This document shows positions 54,860-64,000 of a DNA stretch of 64,000 nucleotides, piece by piece. Position numbers and translations under genes: made by a program. Source of the stretch: Oscillospiraceae bacterium (GTDB lineage: Bacteria; Bacillota; Clostridia; Oscillospirales; Oscillospiraceae); contig JAFTXW010000003.1 of the NCBI GenBank assembly GCA_017461445.1, forward strand, positions 43,333 to 107,332, given 5' to 3'. The notes beneath the pieces are model-generated. The model worked only from the letters and a program-made list of their open reading frames with translations. It was not told the origin of the DNA and did not search any database. How positions within the stretch are numbered: the first letter of the stretch is position 1; each line of letters opens with the position of its first letter.

Positions 54860-56980
54860 ATGATTACTCGCAAGCAGTATCCTAACCATCATGTTTATGA
54901 GATGGAAATCGGCGGCCGTCCCTTTACCGTGGAGACCGGTAAGGTGGCTGAGCTGGCCAACGCCGAGTGCATCTGCCGCTACGGCGACACCGTGGTGCTG
55001 GTCACCTGCACCTGCAACCCCATCCCCAAGGCCGGCATCGACTACTTCCCCCTGACCATCGAGTTTGAGGAGAGAATGTATTCCGTGGGCCGCATCCCCG
55101 GCTCCTTCAACCGCCGGGAGGGCAAGCCCTCCGAGCGGGGCATCCTGAACAGCCGTATCATCGACCGTCCCATGCGTCCCCTGTTCGACGAGGAGCTGCG
55201 CAACGACACCGTCGTGACCTGCACCGTTCTGGCAAACGACCATGAGAATCCTGTCGAGGTCGTGGCTTCCCTGGGTGCTTCCATCGCCATCGCTTCCTCC
55301 GACGTTCCCTGGAACGGCCCCGTGGCTACCACCAACGTGGCACACCTGAACGGCCAGTATATCGTGAACCCCTCCGCTGACGAGCGGGCCGCCTGCGACT
55401 GCTTCGTGTGCATCGCTTCCACCTTCGAGAAGGTGGTCATGATCGAGACCGAGGCCAACGAGGCTCCCGAGAACATCGTTTACGAGTGCATCCGTGTGGC
55501 CCACGAGACCAACATGGAGATCGTCAAGTTCATCAACGGCATCGTGGCCGAGATCGGCAAGCCCAAGTTCACCTTCGAGAAGGCCGCCGTCAACCACGAC
55601 CTGCTGGATGACCTGATGGCCTATGGCCTGAACCAGATCGAGTACGCTCTGGACACCGACGACAAGAACGTCCGCGAGGAGCGGCTCACCGCTGCCCGCC
55701 TGGACTTTGCCGCCAAGTTCGCTGAGAAGTATGAGGACTTCGAGACCCACATTGAGGTCTGCCTGTACAAGATGCAGAAGAAGGTCGTCAAGAAGTGGCT
55801 GCTGCAGGGCAAGCGCGTGGACGGCCGCGGCATGGACGACATCCGTCCCCTGGACGCTGAGGTCGGCGTTCTGCCCCGTGTTCACGGCTCCGGCCTGTTC
55901 TCCCGCGGTCAGACCCAGGTGCTCTCCATCTGCACCCTGAACACCCTGTCCGCTGCTCAGAAGCTGGACACCATCTACCCCGAGGAGACCAAGCGGTATA
56001 TCCACCACTACAACTTCCCCTCCTTCTCCACCGGCGAAGCCCGTGCCGCCCGCAGCACTTCCCGCCGCGAGATCGGTCACGGTGCTCTGGCGGAAAAGGC
56101 TCTGCTGCCCGTGATCCCCAGCGTGGAGGAGTTCCCCTACGCCATCCGTGTGGTGTCCGAGGTTCTGTCCTCCAACGGCTCCACCTCTCAGGGCTCCATC
56201 TGCGGCTCTACCCTGGCTCTGATGGACGCAGGCGTGCCCATCAAGCGGCCCGTGGCTGGCATCTCCTGCGGCCTGATCTCCGACCAGGAGACCGGCGAGT
56301 GGAGAACCTTCACCGACATCCAGGGTGTTGAGGACTTCCACGGCGAGATGGACTTCAAGGTTGCCGGTACCACCGAGGGTGTCACCGCCATCCAGATGGA
56401 CCTGAAGAACAAGGGTCTGACCATGGAGATCATCGCTGACGCGCTGGAACGCTGCCGCAAGGCCCGTCTGGAGATCCTGAGCGAGGTCATGCTGAAGGCC
56501 ATCCCCGCCCCCCGTGCTGAGGTCAGCGAGTTCGCTCCCAAGATGATCAGCATGAAGGTGCCCGTGGAGAAGATCCGCGAGGTCATCGGCTCCGGCGGCA
56601 AGACCATCCAGAAGATCTGCGCCGACACCGGTGCCAAGGTGGACATTGAGGACGATGGCAGCGTGTTCATCTCCGCTGTGGACTCCGCCGCCGCTTACGC
56701 CGCCAAGAAGATGATCGACGACATCTGCTTCGTTCCCGAGGTGGGCAAGCTGTACTACGGCAAGGTCGTCCGCATCCTGCCCATCGGCGCCTTCGTGGAG
56801 ATCGCTCCCGGCCATGACGGCATGGTGCACATCTCCAAGCTGGAGAACCGCCGCGTAGAAAAGGTCGAGGATGTTCTGAACCTGGGCGACATGACCTGGG
56901 TCAAGTTCATGGGCTTCGACGAGAAGGGCCGCGCCAACTTCAGCCGCAAGGACGCACTGAAGGAAATGGCTAACCAGTAA
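54860..56980 (+). CDS. pnp: Polyribonucleotide nucleotidyltransferase (PNPase)
   Basis: Phosphorolytic 3'-5' exoribonuclease of RNA decay. The 706-residue protein has two RNase PH domains (NSRIIDRPMRPLFDEELRND in the first; LSSNGSTSQGSICGSTLALM and FHGEMDFKVAGT in the second), a helical linker, a KH domain (IREVIGSGGKTIQKICADTG at about 571-590) and an S1 domain (GKVVRILPIGAFVEIAPGHD). Start at 54860 with AAGGAGG; the frame upstream is repeat sequence. The leader contains a long stem that might be an RNase III-type processing site. Confidence 0.98.
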   Translation: MITRKQYPNHHVYEMEIGGRPFTVETGKVAELANAECICRYGDTVVLVTCTCNPIPKAGIDYFPLTIEFEERMYSVGRIPGSFNRREGKPSERGILNSRIIDRPMRPLFDEELRNDTVVTCTVLANDHENPVEVVASLGASIAIASSDVPWNGPVATTNVAHLNGQYIVNPSADERAACDCFVCIASTFEKVVMIETEANEAPENIVYECIRVAHETNMEIVKFINGIVAEIGKPKFTFEKAAVNHDLLDDLMAYGLNQIEYALDTDDKNVREERLTAARLDFAAKFAEKYEDFETHIEVCLYKMQKKVVKKWLLQGKRVDGRGMDDIRPLDAEVGVLPRVHGSGLFSRGQTQVLSICTLNTLSAAQKLDTIYPEETKRYIHHYNFPSFSTGEARAARSTSRREIGHGALAEKALLPVIPSVEEFPYAIRVVSEVLSSNGSTSQGSICGSTLALMDAGVPIKRPVAGISCGLISDQETGEWRTFTDIQGVEDFHGEMDFKVAGTTEGVTAIQMDLKNKGLTMEIIADALERCRKARLEILSEVMLKAIPAPRAEVSEFAPKMISMKVPVEKIREVIGSGGKTIQKICADTGAKVDIEDDGSVFISAVDSAAAYAAKKMIDDICFVPEVGKLYYGKVVRILPIGAFVEIAPGHDGMVHISKLENRRVEKVEDVLNLGDMTWVKFMGFDEKGRANFSRKDALKEMANQ

Positions 56981-56989
56981 AAATACAGA

Positions 56990-57022
56990 ACTCCCGCTCC
57001 AAAATCGGAGCGGGAGTTTTTT
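56990..57022 (+). terminator. Terminator of pnp
   Basis: ACTCCCGCTCC-AAAATC-GGAGCGGGAGT followed by T5. Confidence 0.95.
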
Positions 57023-57035
57023 GCACTTATGCTTT

Positions 57036-57569
57036 TTAGCGGTTGATGACCTTCACCTGGAAGCCTGTCAGGACATCCAGGACTTTTTCGTTGAGGGCCT
57101 TGTCGAAGGAGTCGGTGCAGGCGGCATCTACGGTAATGGTGGCCTCGGGGTATTTGCTTTGGAGCACCACGGCGTTGCTGACCACGCAGATGTTGCTGAC
57201 CAGACCCACCAGCTCGATTTCGTCGGCTGTCTCCGGCAGAACAGCGGCGGTGGCAGGGTCGGTCACATCCATGCCGAAGACCAGCTTATCGATGCCGGGG
57301 GCTTCCACCTCCGCCAGGGCTTTCGCCGTTTCGCCGTAGACCTCCCAGCCCTTGGTGCCCTTGATACAGTGGACAACGGGGAGATTTTTGCCCTCGCGGG
57401 TATCCAGATAGTTTTCAAAATGGGTGTCCCGGGTGAAAAGCACATGGCCCTTGCCGTATTCCCTTACCTTGGCGGCGATTTTTTCATCCAGCTTTTCCGC
57501 CCCGGGGAAGCCCAGGGCACCGTCCACAAAGTCGTTCTGATAGTCGATTACAAACAGATAGCGGTTCAT
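57036..57569 (-). CDS. Isochorismatase-family cysteine hydrolase, nicotinamidase-like
   Basis: A 177-residue cysteine hydrolase. The catalytic Asp is D9 in FVIDYQNDFVDG, the Cys is in GLVSNICVVSNA, and a Lys candidate is in HCIKGTKGW; FTRDTHFENYLDTREGKNLP supplies metal-binding Asp/His residues as in nicotinamidase PncA. NAD salvage is thus the best guess, though other amidases share the fold. Start at 57569 with GGAGG; convergent with pnp. Confidence 0.85.
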   Translation of the reverse strand: MNRYLFVIDYQNDFVDGALGFPGAEKLDEKIAAKVREYGKGHVLFTRDTHFENYLDTREGKNLPVVHCIKGTKGWEVYGETAKALAEVEAPGIDKLVFGMDVTDPATAAVLPETADEIELVGLVSNICVVSNAVVLQSKYPEATITVDAACTDSFDKALNEKVLDVLTGFQVKVINR

Positions 57570-57598
57570 TGAATGACCTCCATAATTTTGATAATTCC

Positions 57599-57627
57599 AC
57601 AATATCAAAATTGCACGAAAAAGTCAA
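57599..57627 (-). promoter_or_regulatory. Promoter of the nicotinamidase-like gene
   Basis: Minus strand -35 TTGACT (57622-57627), 17-nt spacer, -10 TATTGT (57599-57604). Confidence 0.75.
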
Positions 57628-57671
57628 TGAAGCATTGCAAGAAGCGGCAAGATTTGATAAGATATAAAAAA

Positions 57672-57857
57672 TGTAGGGCGGGGTCATGACCCCGCCGAAC
57701 AGGTTGCGATTTCTGCCGTACTCATACAGTGCGACACGGCAGTGTTCCTAAAATCGCTGCTACTCAATCCCGTTAGTGCGTCGGCGGGGATCATCTTAGC
57801 AGCCGTTGCAGCGAAGCTGCTTACGGATGCTTAGTGCATAGCTGACCCCGCCCTACA
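57672..57857. repeat. Family A element (GGGGTC type) with nested cassette in the opposite orientation
   Basis: Left arm TGTAGGGCGGGGTCATGACC, right end GACCCCGCCCTACA. The 51-nt-type cassette (complement of CACTAAGCATCCGTAAGCAG and so on) lies just inside the right end at about 57794-57842, inverted relative to the copies at 28184 and 52411. The middle holds unique sequence with a longer hairpin (GCGATTT...AAAATCGC enclosing CTGCCGT/ACGGCAG). Between the nicotinamidase-like gene and murI. Confidence 0.9.
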
Positions 57858-57880
57858 ACGGGTTTATAAAAGGTGAATCT

Positions 57881-58642
57881 ATGAACACCAGGAAAGATTA
57901 CATCGCCGTATTTGATTCCGGCGTGGGGGGCATCAGCGTTTTGCGGCATCTGCGGCGGGTGATGCCTGGGGAGCGGTACCTCTATTTCGGGGACTCCGCC
58001 AACGCGCCCTACGGCACCAAAACAAAAGAAGAAGTAAAGCAACTTACCTTTGCCGCAGCCCAAACGTTAATGGAGCGGGGCATCAAGGCGTTGGTCGTTG
58101 CCTGCAACACGGCTACCTCCGCCGCCATCAACGACCTGCGGGCCGCTTACCCGGAGCTGATCGTCATCGGCATTGAACCTGCCCTGAAGCTGGCGGCGGA
58201 TAAATTCCCCGGCGGGCGGCTGTGCGTGATGGCAACCCCCATGACACTGCGGGAGGAAAAATTCGCCGCCCTGATGCACCGCTACGACCAAAACTGCACC
58301 GTTTACAAGCTGCCTGCTCCGGGCCTTGTGGAGCTGGTGGAAAGCGGAAAGGCGGATTCTCCCGAAATGGACGCGCTGCTGCGGGGGCTTTTTGCGCCCT
58401 ACCGGGGGCAGCTGGACGCGGTGGTGCTGGGCTGCACCCACTATCCCTTCGCCGCAAAGGCCATTTCCCGGGTACTGGGGGAGGGCGTTACCCTGCTGGA
58501 TGGCGGCGACGGCACCGCGAGAGAGACCAAACGCCGCCTGAAAGAAGCGGAACTGCTGGAAGAAGGGGAGGGCTCCCTGACCATTGAGAACAGTAAGGGG
58601 GATCAGCGGCTGATCGGGTTATCCTGGGATTTGCTTCGATAA
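57881..58642 (+). CDS. murI: Glutamate racemase
   Basis: Makes D-glutamate for peptidoglycan. The 253-residue enzyme shows FDSGVGGISVL near residue 11, YFGDSANAPYG, the first catalytic Cys in VVACNTATSAA and the second in LGCTHYPF, as expected for a cofactor-independent racemase. Start about 24 nt after the repeat; a weak AAAAGG is the ribosome site. Confidence 0.96.
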   Translation: MNTRKDYIAVFDSGVGGISVLRHLRRVMPGERYLYFGDSANAPYGTKTKEEVKQLTFAAAQTLMERGIKALVVACNTATSAAINDLRAAYPELIVIGIEPALKLAADKFPGGRLCVMATPMTLREEKFAALMHRYDQNCTVYKLPAPGLVELVESGKADSPEMDALLRGLFAPYRGQLDAVVLGCTHYPFAAKAISRVLGEGVTLLDGGDGTARETKRRLKEAELLEEGEGSLTIENSKGDQRLIGLSWDLLR

Positions 58643-58646
58643 TTCT

Positions 58647-58837
58647 TGTAGGGGAGGGTCATGACCCTCCCGCCAAAAATCCGAAAGGATTTTTGGATTT
58701 TCCGAAGGAAAATAAATTATAATCGCCTGTGGCGATGTAATTTTGCCTGTGGGCAAAATTACCGGGAGGGTCAGCTATGCACTAAGCATCCGTAAGCAGC
58801 TTCGCTGCAACGGCTGCTAAGAAGACCCTCTCCTACA
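58647..58837. repeat. Multi-hairpin palindromic element, family A, with nested cassette
   Basis: Left arm TGTAGGGGAGGGTCATGACC. Hairpins CCAAAAATCC/GGATTTTTGG, TTTTCC/GGAAAA, ATCGCC/GGCGAT and AATTTTGCC/GGCAAAATT in the same order as the copy at 3615. The right arm is interrupted after GGGAGGGTC by the 51-nt cassette and resumes as GACCCTCTCCTACA. Thus it equals the 3615 copy plus the cassette. Confidence 0.94.
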
Positions 58838-58864
58838 GCATTCTTTCAGAAGGAGGATAACAAG

Positions 58865-59488
58865 GTGGAGGGCAATATTCTGGTCATCGGCATTGCCGGG
58901 GGGACCGGCAGCGGGAAGACCACTTTGATGAAGAACATTATCGAAAAATTCGGCGATGTGGTCACGGTGCTGAGCCATGATAATTACTACAAGCGGCACG
59001 ATGATTTAAGCTATGAGGAGCGGTGCAAGCTGAATTACGACGAGCCCGCCGCCCTGGAAACGGATCTGATGGCAAAGCATCTGGATCAGCTGCGCCGTGG
59101 AGAGGCCATCGACTGCCCGGTGTATGATTTCACCGTCCACAACCGCTCCGACGAAACGGTGCGGATCGTGCCGGGGAAGGTCATCATTGTGGAGGGTATC
59201 CTGATTTTTGAGGACAAGGAACTGCGGGAGCTGATGGACATCCGCATTTTCGTGGACACCGATGCGGATGTGCGGCTGTGCCGGCGGATCAAGCGGGATG
59301 TGAACAAGCGGGGCCGGACCCTGGAAAGCGTGCTGACCCAGTACCAGGAGACGGTAAAGCCCATGCACGAAAAATATGTGGAGCCCAGCAAGAAGTTCGC
59401 CCACATGGTGGTGCCAGAGGGCGGAAAAAACCGGGTGGCTCTGGACATGATCCTGGGCCGCATCCAGCGGCATTTGGAGGAAGTATGA
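58865..59488 (+). CDS. udk: Uridine kinase
   Basis: Phosphorylates uridine and cytidine in pyrimidine salvage. The 207-residue P-loop kinase has GIAGGTGSGKTTL (about 9-21), LSHDNYYKRHDDLSYEER, YDEPAALETDLMAKHLDQLR and VEGILIFEDKELRELMDIRI, ending in the RRIKRDVNKRGRTLESVL lid. The start is a GTG at 58865, 8 nt after AGGAGG. Its stop overlaps the HAD hydrolase start. Confidence 0.93.
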   Translation: MEGNILVIGIAGGTGSGKTTLMKNIIEKFGDVVTVLSHDNYYKRHDDLSYEERCKLNYDEPAALETDLMAKHLDQLRRGEAIDCPVYDFTVHNRSDETVRIVPGKVIIVEGILIFEDKELRELMDIRIFVDTDADVRLCRRIKRDVNKRGRTLESVLTQYQETVKPMHEKYVEPSKKFAHMVVPEGGKNRVALDMILGRIQRHLEEV

Positions 59489-60111
59489 ACTACGAAAGCC
59501 TGATTTTTGACATTGACGGCACCCTCTGGGATTCCCGGGCGTTGGTGGCCGAGGGATATAATATCCAGCTGAAAAAGGAGGGCCTTGACCACCTGTGCGT
59601 TACCGCCGAGGACTTGAAGCCCCTGTTCGGCAAGGTGATGACGGAGATCGCCGACGCGATTTTGGCATCTATTCCCGAATCGGAGCGGTATGACCTGATG
59701 GAGCGGTGCATGGATACGGAAAACCGGTATCTCTTTGAAAACCCCTGCGACATCGGCTATCCCGGCATCCGGGAGACCATGGCGAAGCTTGCCCAAAAGC
59801 ACCGGCTTTTCATCGTCAGCAACAGCCAGTGTGGGTACCCGGAGCTGTGCATCAGCAAGCTGGGTCTGACCCCTTACATCACCGGGCATCTTTGCTTCGG
59901 CGACACAGGCACCGGCAAGTGCCAAACCATCCGCACCCTGATGGCAAAATACGGCATCGACAGTGCCGCCTACATCGGCGACACCCAGGGGGATTACGAG
60001 GCCACGGTGGAGGCGGGGATCCCCTTCGTCTGGTGCACCTACGGCTTTGGCACTCCGGAGGGGTATGAGGCCAAGGTGGATCGGTTTGAAGAGCTGAAAG
60101 ACCTATTATGA
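59485..60111 (+). CDS. HAD family hydrolase, phosphoglycolate phosphatase-like
   Basis: A 208-residue HAD phosphatase: motif I FDIDGTLWDS (nucleophile Asp, about 8-17), a four-helix cap, motif II FIVSNSQ, and motif IV YIGDTQGDYEAT. Coupled to udk by an ATGA overlap. The last bases (CTATTATGACCCCGCCCTAC) show that the stop codon is supplied by a half-copy of the GGGGTC-type family A repeat, so the C-terminus may have been trimmed by the repeat's arrival. Substrate unknown; a nucleotide is plausible by context. Confidence 0.9.
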   Translation: MNYESLIFDIDGTLWDSRALVAEGYNIQLKKEGLDHLCVTAEDLKPLFGKVMTEIADAILASIPESERYDLMERCMDTENRYLFENPCDIGYPGIRETMAKLAQKHRLFIVSNSQCGYPELCISKLGLTPYITGHLCFGDTGTGKCQTIRTLMAKYGIDSAAYIGDTQGDYEATVEAGIPFVWCTYGFGTPEGYEAKVDRFEELKDLL

Positions 60112-60123
60112 CCCCGCCCTACA
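60108..60123. repeat. Half-copy of a family A element (GGGGTC type)
   Basis: ATGACCCCGCCCTACA, matching the right half of the palindrome at 11486-11515. It overlaps the HAD gene's stop codon. No left half precedes it. Confidence 0.75.
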
Positions 60124-60169
60124 AAAATAAATAACATTTTCGGTATAACCGAAGAAAGGAAGTATAAAT

Positions 60170-60610
60170 ATGATCGTATGTCCCTGGAAGGATCTGGGCC
60201 GTTATGCGGCTGTTGTTCCCGGTCTGGAGGAGGCCATGAAGGTGGTCGCGGAGCTGACCGACTACACCCCCCGCACCATCCCCCTGTCCGACGGCAACCG
60301 CATCATGGTCCAGCAGGCCACCACTAAGTCCGCCGAAGGCGCAAAGTTTGAGGCCCACCGCAATTATCTGGACATCCAGTACATCGTCAAGGGCGAGGAG
60401 TATGTGGGCTGGGCACCCCTGGACACCCTGACCATGGAAGGCGAGTACAACGCCGCCAAGGACAAATCCACCCTCACCGGCCACGCCGACTTCCTGCGCA
60501 TCGGCGAGGGCTACTGCTATGTGGTCTACCCCGAGGATGCCCATATCCCCGGCGTGTATCTGGAGAATCCCTGCGATCTTATCAAGCTGGTCGTGAAGCT
60601 GAAGGTATGA
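60170..60610 (+). CDS. YhcH/YjgK/YiaL (DUF386) family protein
   Basis: A 146-residue cupin-like protein of the DUF386 family (EbgC / N-acetylneuraminate anomerase NanQ-like). Conserved blocks are EAHRNYLDIQYIVKGEEYVG (metal-binding His/Asp) and FPEDAHIPG-like YPEDAHIPGVYLENP. Members act on free sugars, often as anomerases, but the substrate here is not set by context. Ribosome site AAAGGAAG. A terminator follows. Confidence 0.88.
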   Translation: MIVCPWKDLGRYAAVVPGLEEAMKVVAELTDYTPRTIPLSDGNRIMVQQATTKSAEGAKFEAHRNYLDIQYIVKGEEYVGWAPLDTLTMEGEYNAAKDKSTLTGHADFLRIGEGYCYVVYPEDAHIPGVYLENPCDLIKLVVKLKV

Positions 60611-60626
60611 TATTTCCTGCATAAAA

Positions 60627-60666
60627 AACGTCACCCTGGGAAAGCTTTCCTGAGGTGACGTTTTTT
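60627..60666 (+). terminator. Terminator overlapping the DUF421 translation start
   Basis: AACGTCACC...GGTGACG stem with an inner GGAAAGCTTTCC stem, then T6 (60661-60666). The GAGGTGA on its descending arm is also the best ribosome site for the following TTG start. Confidence 0.88.
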
Positions 60667-61342
60667 GATCCAATCTTTTTTTCGCACCGTAATGTTTTAT
60701 CTGCTGCTGATGGTCGGCATCCGGCTGCTGGGCAAGCGGCAGATTGGGCAGATGGAGGCATCGGAATTCGTGGTGACCATGATGGCGGCAAATCTGGCTA
60801 CCATCCCCATGGAGGATACGGAGCTGCCCCTGATGTCCGGGGTGATCCCCATCGTGACGCTGGTGGTGCTGGAGCTGGTTCTGTCCTGGGTCATTATGAA
60901 AAGCGTGGTGCTGCGGAAATTCCTCTGCGGCAAGCCGGTGATCCTCATTGACAACGGGAAGCTGGTTTTGGAGAATCTGCGCCGCACCCGGGTGACCCTG
61001 GACGAGCTGACGGGCCATCTGCGGCAGAAGGATGTGCTGGACATCCGCACGGTGCAGTACGCCATCCTGGAAACCGACGGAAATCTCTCCGTTTTCCCCT
61101 TTCCCAAGGATAAGCCCGCCAGCGCGAAGGACGCGGGCATCCAGGCCCAAAAGCAGCTGCTGCCTATCACCATCATTGAGGACGGGTATGTGTCCAAAGA
61201 AAACCTGAAAAAAGCGGGCAAGGACGAAAACTGGCTGGCCCGGGTACTGAAAAACTACAACGCCCAGCCCACCGACGCCCTGATGCTGACCGTAGACACC
61301 GCCGACCAGGTGGTTTATATAGGGAAGGATCAGTGCTTATAG
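60665..61342 (+). CDS. DUF421 (YetF/YrbG-like) membrane protein
   Basis: A 225-residue protein: three N-terminal hydrophobic helices (VMFYLLLMVGIRLLG, SEFVVTMMAANLATIP, MSGVIPIVTLVVLELVLSWV), the family motif GKRQIGQMEASEFV at about 24-37, and a cytosolic DUF421 domain with LRRTRVTLDELTGHLRQKDV and VQYAILETDGNLSVF. The start is read as TTG at 60665, since the next ATG (60692) would remove part of the first helix and has no ribosome site. In Bacillus, YetF-type proteins affect spores; the role here is not known. Confidence 0.88.
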   Translation: MIQSFFRTVMFYLLLMVGIRLLGKRQIGQMEASEFVVTMMAANLATIPMEDTELPLMSGVIPIVTLVVLELVLSWVIMKSVVLRKFLCGKPVILIDNGKLVLENLRRTRVTLDELTGHLRQKDVLDIRTVQYAILETDGNLSVFPFPKDKPASAKDAGIQAQKQLLPITIIEDGYVSKENLKKAGKDENWLARVLKNYNAQPTDALMLTVDTADQVVYIGKDQCL

Positions 61343-61349
61343 CAACAGA

Positions 61350-61377
61350 GCCCCCGGTCTGTGTGACCGGGGGCCTT
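61350..61377 (+). terminator. Terminator of the DUF421 gene
   Basis: GCCCCCGGTC-TGTGT-GACCGGGGGC followed by CTTATTAT, between convergent genes. Confidence 0.8.
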
Positions 61378-61397
61378 ATTATGCCGTTAACTGTGGA

Positions 61398-63002
<1,605 letters not shown>

Positions 63003-63075
63003 ATAAGTTACCTCTTTCATTTAATTAAGTAATACCATGCTGCGGTCAGCTTGGTACCCCATATTTTGCGATTCT

Positions 63076-63104
63076 ATATTACACTATCGATAAAAGAAAA
63101 TCAA
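63076..63104 (-). promoter_or_regulatory. Promoter of pckA
   Basis: Minus strand -35 TTGATT (63099-63104), 17-nt spacer, -10 TAATAT (63076-63081) with TG one base upstream (extended -10). Leader of about 70 nt. Confidence 0.8.
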
Positions 63105-63202
63105 TAAATAATTGTGTGAAAAAATTGCGGTGCGGTGGAAGTGATTTTGGTGAGATTGCGGAAATTCTGACCATATCCAGCGGCGGAAAAGGGAAAAATC
63201 TA

Positions 63203-63231
63203 TTTACAATCCAATTTCTTTATGCTAATAT
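63203..63231 (+). promoter_or_regulatory. Promoter of oadA
   Basis: -35 TTTACA (63203-63208), 17-nt spacer ending TGC, -10 TAATAT (63226-63231). Leader of about 100 nt with no clear terminator or known riboswitch. Confidence 0.75.
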
Positions 63232-63337
63232 GTAACTGGTGAAGATTGGGACTTGATCGGGATGTGTTCCGGTGAAGAACGAACCGATGAGTTTTGTCTT
63301 ATCTATAAAATCCATTCTACGGAGGTTACATACAAAA

Positions 63338-64000
63338 ATGGCAAGAAAAGTTCAGTTTGTGGAGACTGTGCTGCGTGATGCCAACCAGTCTCTGATCGCG
63401 ACCCGCCTCCCCTATGACAAGTTCGAGCCCATGCTCGAGACTATCGACAAGGCAGGCTACTATGCTGCCGAGTGCTGGGGCGGTGCCACGTTTGACGTTT
63501 GCCTGCGCTACCTGAACGAAGATCCCTGGGAGCGCCTGCGCAAGATTCGGGCAAAGATGCCCAACACCAAGCTGCAGATGCTGCTGCGCGGTCAGAACGT
63601 TCTGGGCTACTCCCACTATCCCGATGACTTTGTCCGGCTGTTCGTCCAGAAGGCCGTTGAAAACGGCATGGATGTCATCCGTATCTTCGACGCTCTGAAC
63701 GATGTCACCAACATGAAGGTCGCCATGGAGGCTACCGTCAAGGCCGGTGCCATTGCTTCCGGCACCATTTCCTACACCACCAGCCCTGTCCACACTCACA
63801 AGAAGTATGTGGAGATGGTCAAGGAGCTGAAGGAAATGGGCGCTTCCACCATCTGCATCAAGGATATGGCTGGTATCATGGGTCCCCAGGAAGCTTACGA
63901 TATGGTTTCCGCAATTAAGGACGCTGTGGATCTGCCCATCGACCTGCACACCCACTCCACCACCGGTCTGGCATTCATGACCTACCTGAAGGCTGTGGAA
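63338..64000 (+). CDS. oadA: Oxaloacetate decarboxylase alpha / pyruvate carboxylase B-like carboxyltransferase, N-terminal part
   Basis: Biotin-dependent carboxyltransferase domain acting on oxaloacetate/pyruvate. The 221 residues in the window form a DRE-TIM barrel: ETVLRDANQSLIATRL at about 9-24 (metal-binding Asp), ECWGGATFDVCLRYLNEDPW, LQMLLRGQNVLGY, RIFDALNDVTNM, CIKDMAGIMGP and the metal-ligand DLHTHSTTGLA. The frame is open to the right edge, so the product and any C-terminal biotin domain are cut off. Start ATG at 63338 with GGAGGT 11 nt upstream. Whether it serves an Na+-pumping decarboxylase or a carboxylase cannot be told here. Confidence 0.93.
   Translation, partial: MARKVQFVETVLRDANQSLIATRLPYDKFEPMLETIDKAGYYAAECWGGATFDVCLRYLNEDPWERLRKIRAKMPNTKLQMLLRGQNVLGYSHYPDDFVRLFVQKAVENGMDVIRIFDALNDVTNMKVAMEATVKAGAIASGTISYTTSPVHTHKKYVEMVKELKEMGASTICIKDMAGIMGPQEAYDMVSAIKDAVDLPIDLHTHSTTGLAFMTYLKAVE

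Noticed and set aside
54821-56830. A 669-codon open frame on the minus strand
   Set aside because: Exactly antisense to pnp, low-complexity composition, no ribosome site. A shadow of codon bias.
57672-57857. Structured region considered as a riboswitch or tRNA upstream of murI
   Set aside because: The ends are family A arms and the inner part is the inverted cassette; there is no cloverleaf and no known riboswitch core.

Overview
The window reads as the chromosome of a GC-rich (about 60% by eye), spore-forming Gram-positive anaerobe of the class Clostridia, most likely Oscillospirales (Oscillospiraceae/Ruminococcaceae-like). This is inferred from gene content only: SpoIIP, a CIRCE-controlled hrcA-grpE-dnaK operon, a FabK-type fatty acid operon, ATP-type PckA next to an OadA-like carboxyltransferase, and no outer-membrane genes. 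No rRNA, tRNA, CRISPR array, transposase or integrase was found. Almost all of the window is ordinary chromosomal coding sequence.

Layout. 1-2653: heat-shock operon hrcA-grpE-dnaK (minus strand; dnaK runs off the left edge) with a CIRCE operator. 2895-3473: overlapping micro-operon of three small proteins (zinc-ribbon, helical, sigma-region-4-like). 3831-6524: tadA, spoIIP and a LacI-family regulator. 6781-11473: a compact surface-polysaccharide operon (two glycosyltransferases, LicD, EpsG-like, Wzz-like). 11574-15766: AEC transporter, M20 amidohydrolase, RlmD-type methyltransferase, GNAT. 16081-21176: radical SAM activase-like protein, TldD/TldE, AlaX-type editing protein. 21391-22605: metal-handling cassette (CsoR/RcnR-family repressor, His-rich protein, CooT). 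22902-29352: secA, pgeF and two lipoproteins. 29591-32207: HPr-like protein, LacI/MalR-like regulator and MapP-like phosphatase that appear to share operators. 32452-33288: DegV. 33340-38988: MacB-like ABC system with two adaptor subunits. 39253-41217: PAS regulator. 41661-51324: fatty acid synthesis operon acpP-fabK-fabD-fabG-fabF-accB-fabZ-accC-accD-accA plus an acyl-CoA ligase. 51728-54034: DUF2975/HTH pair and two orphan membrane proteins. 54255-56980: rpsO-pnp. 57036-61342: nicotinamidase-like hydrolase, murI, udk-like kinase, HAD hydrolase, YhcH-like and DUF421 proteins. 61398-64000: divergent pckA and oadA (partial), the PEP/oxaloacetate node.

The most unusual content is between the genes. 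The intergenic spaces carry several families of palindromic elements built on one plan: conserved inverted arms bracketing a string of short perfect hairpins. The main family has arms of the type GTAGGGGAGGGTC, GTAGGGGCGACC or GTAGGGCGGGGTC and appears about 14 times, from bare 28-30 bp palindromes to elements of about 190 bp. A 51-nt structured cassette is inserted, in either orientation, at the centre of four of these arms. Other families use ladders of TTGAAAATTG, AGGAGTTAGGAATT or ATGCAGAATGC. Elements lie inside the fatty acid operon, supply stop codons, and encode the C-terminal tail of one LacI-type regulator. Mechanism and function are unknown; the structure is read directly from the sequence.
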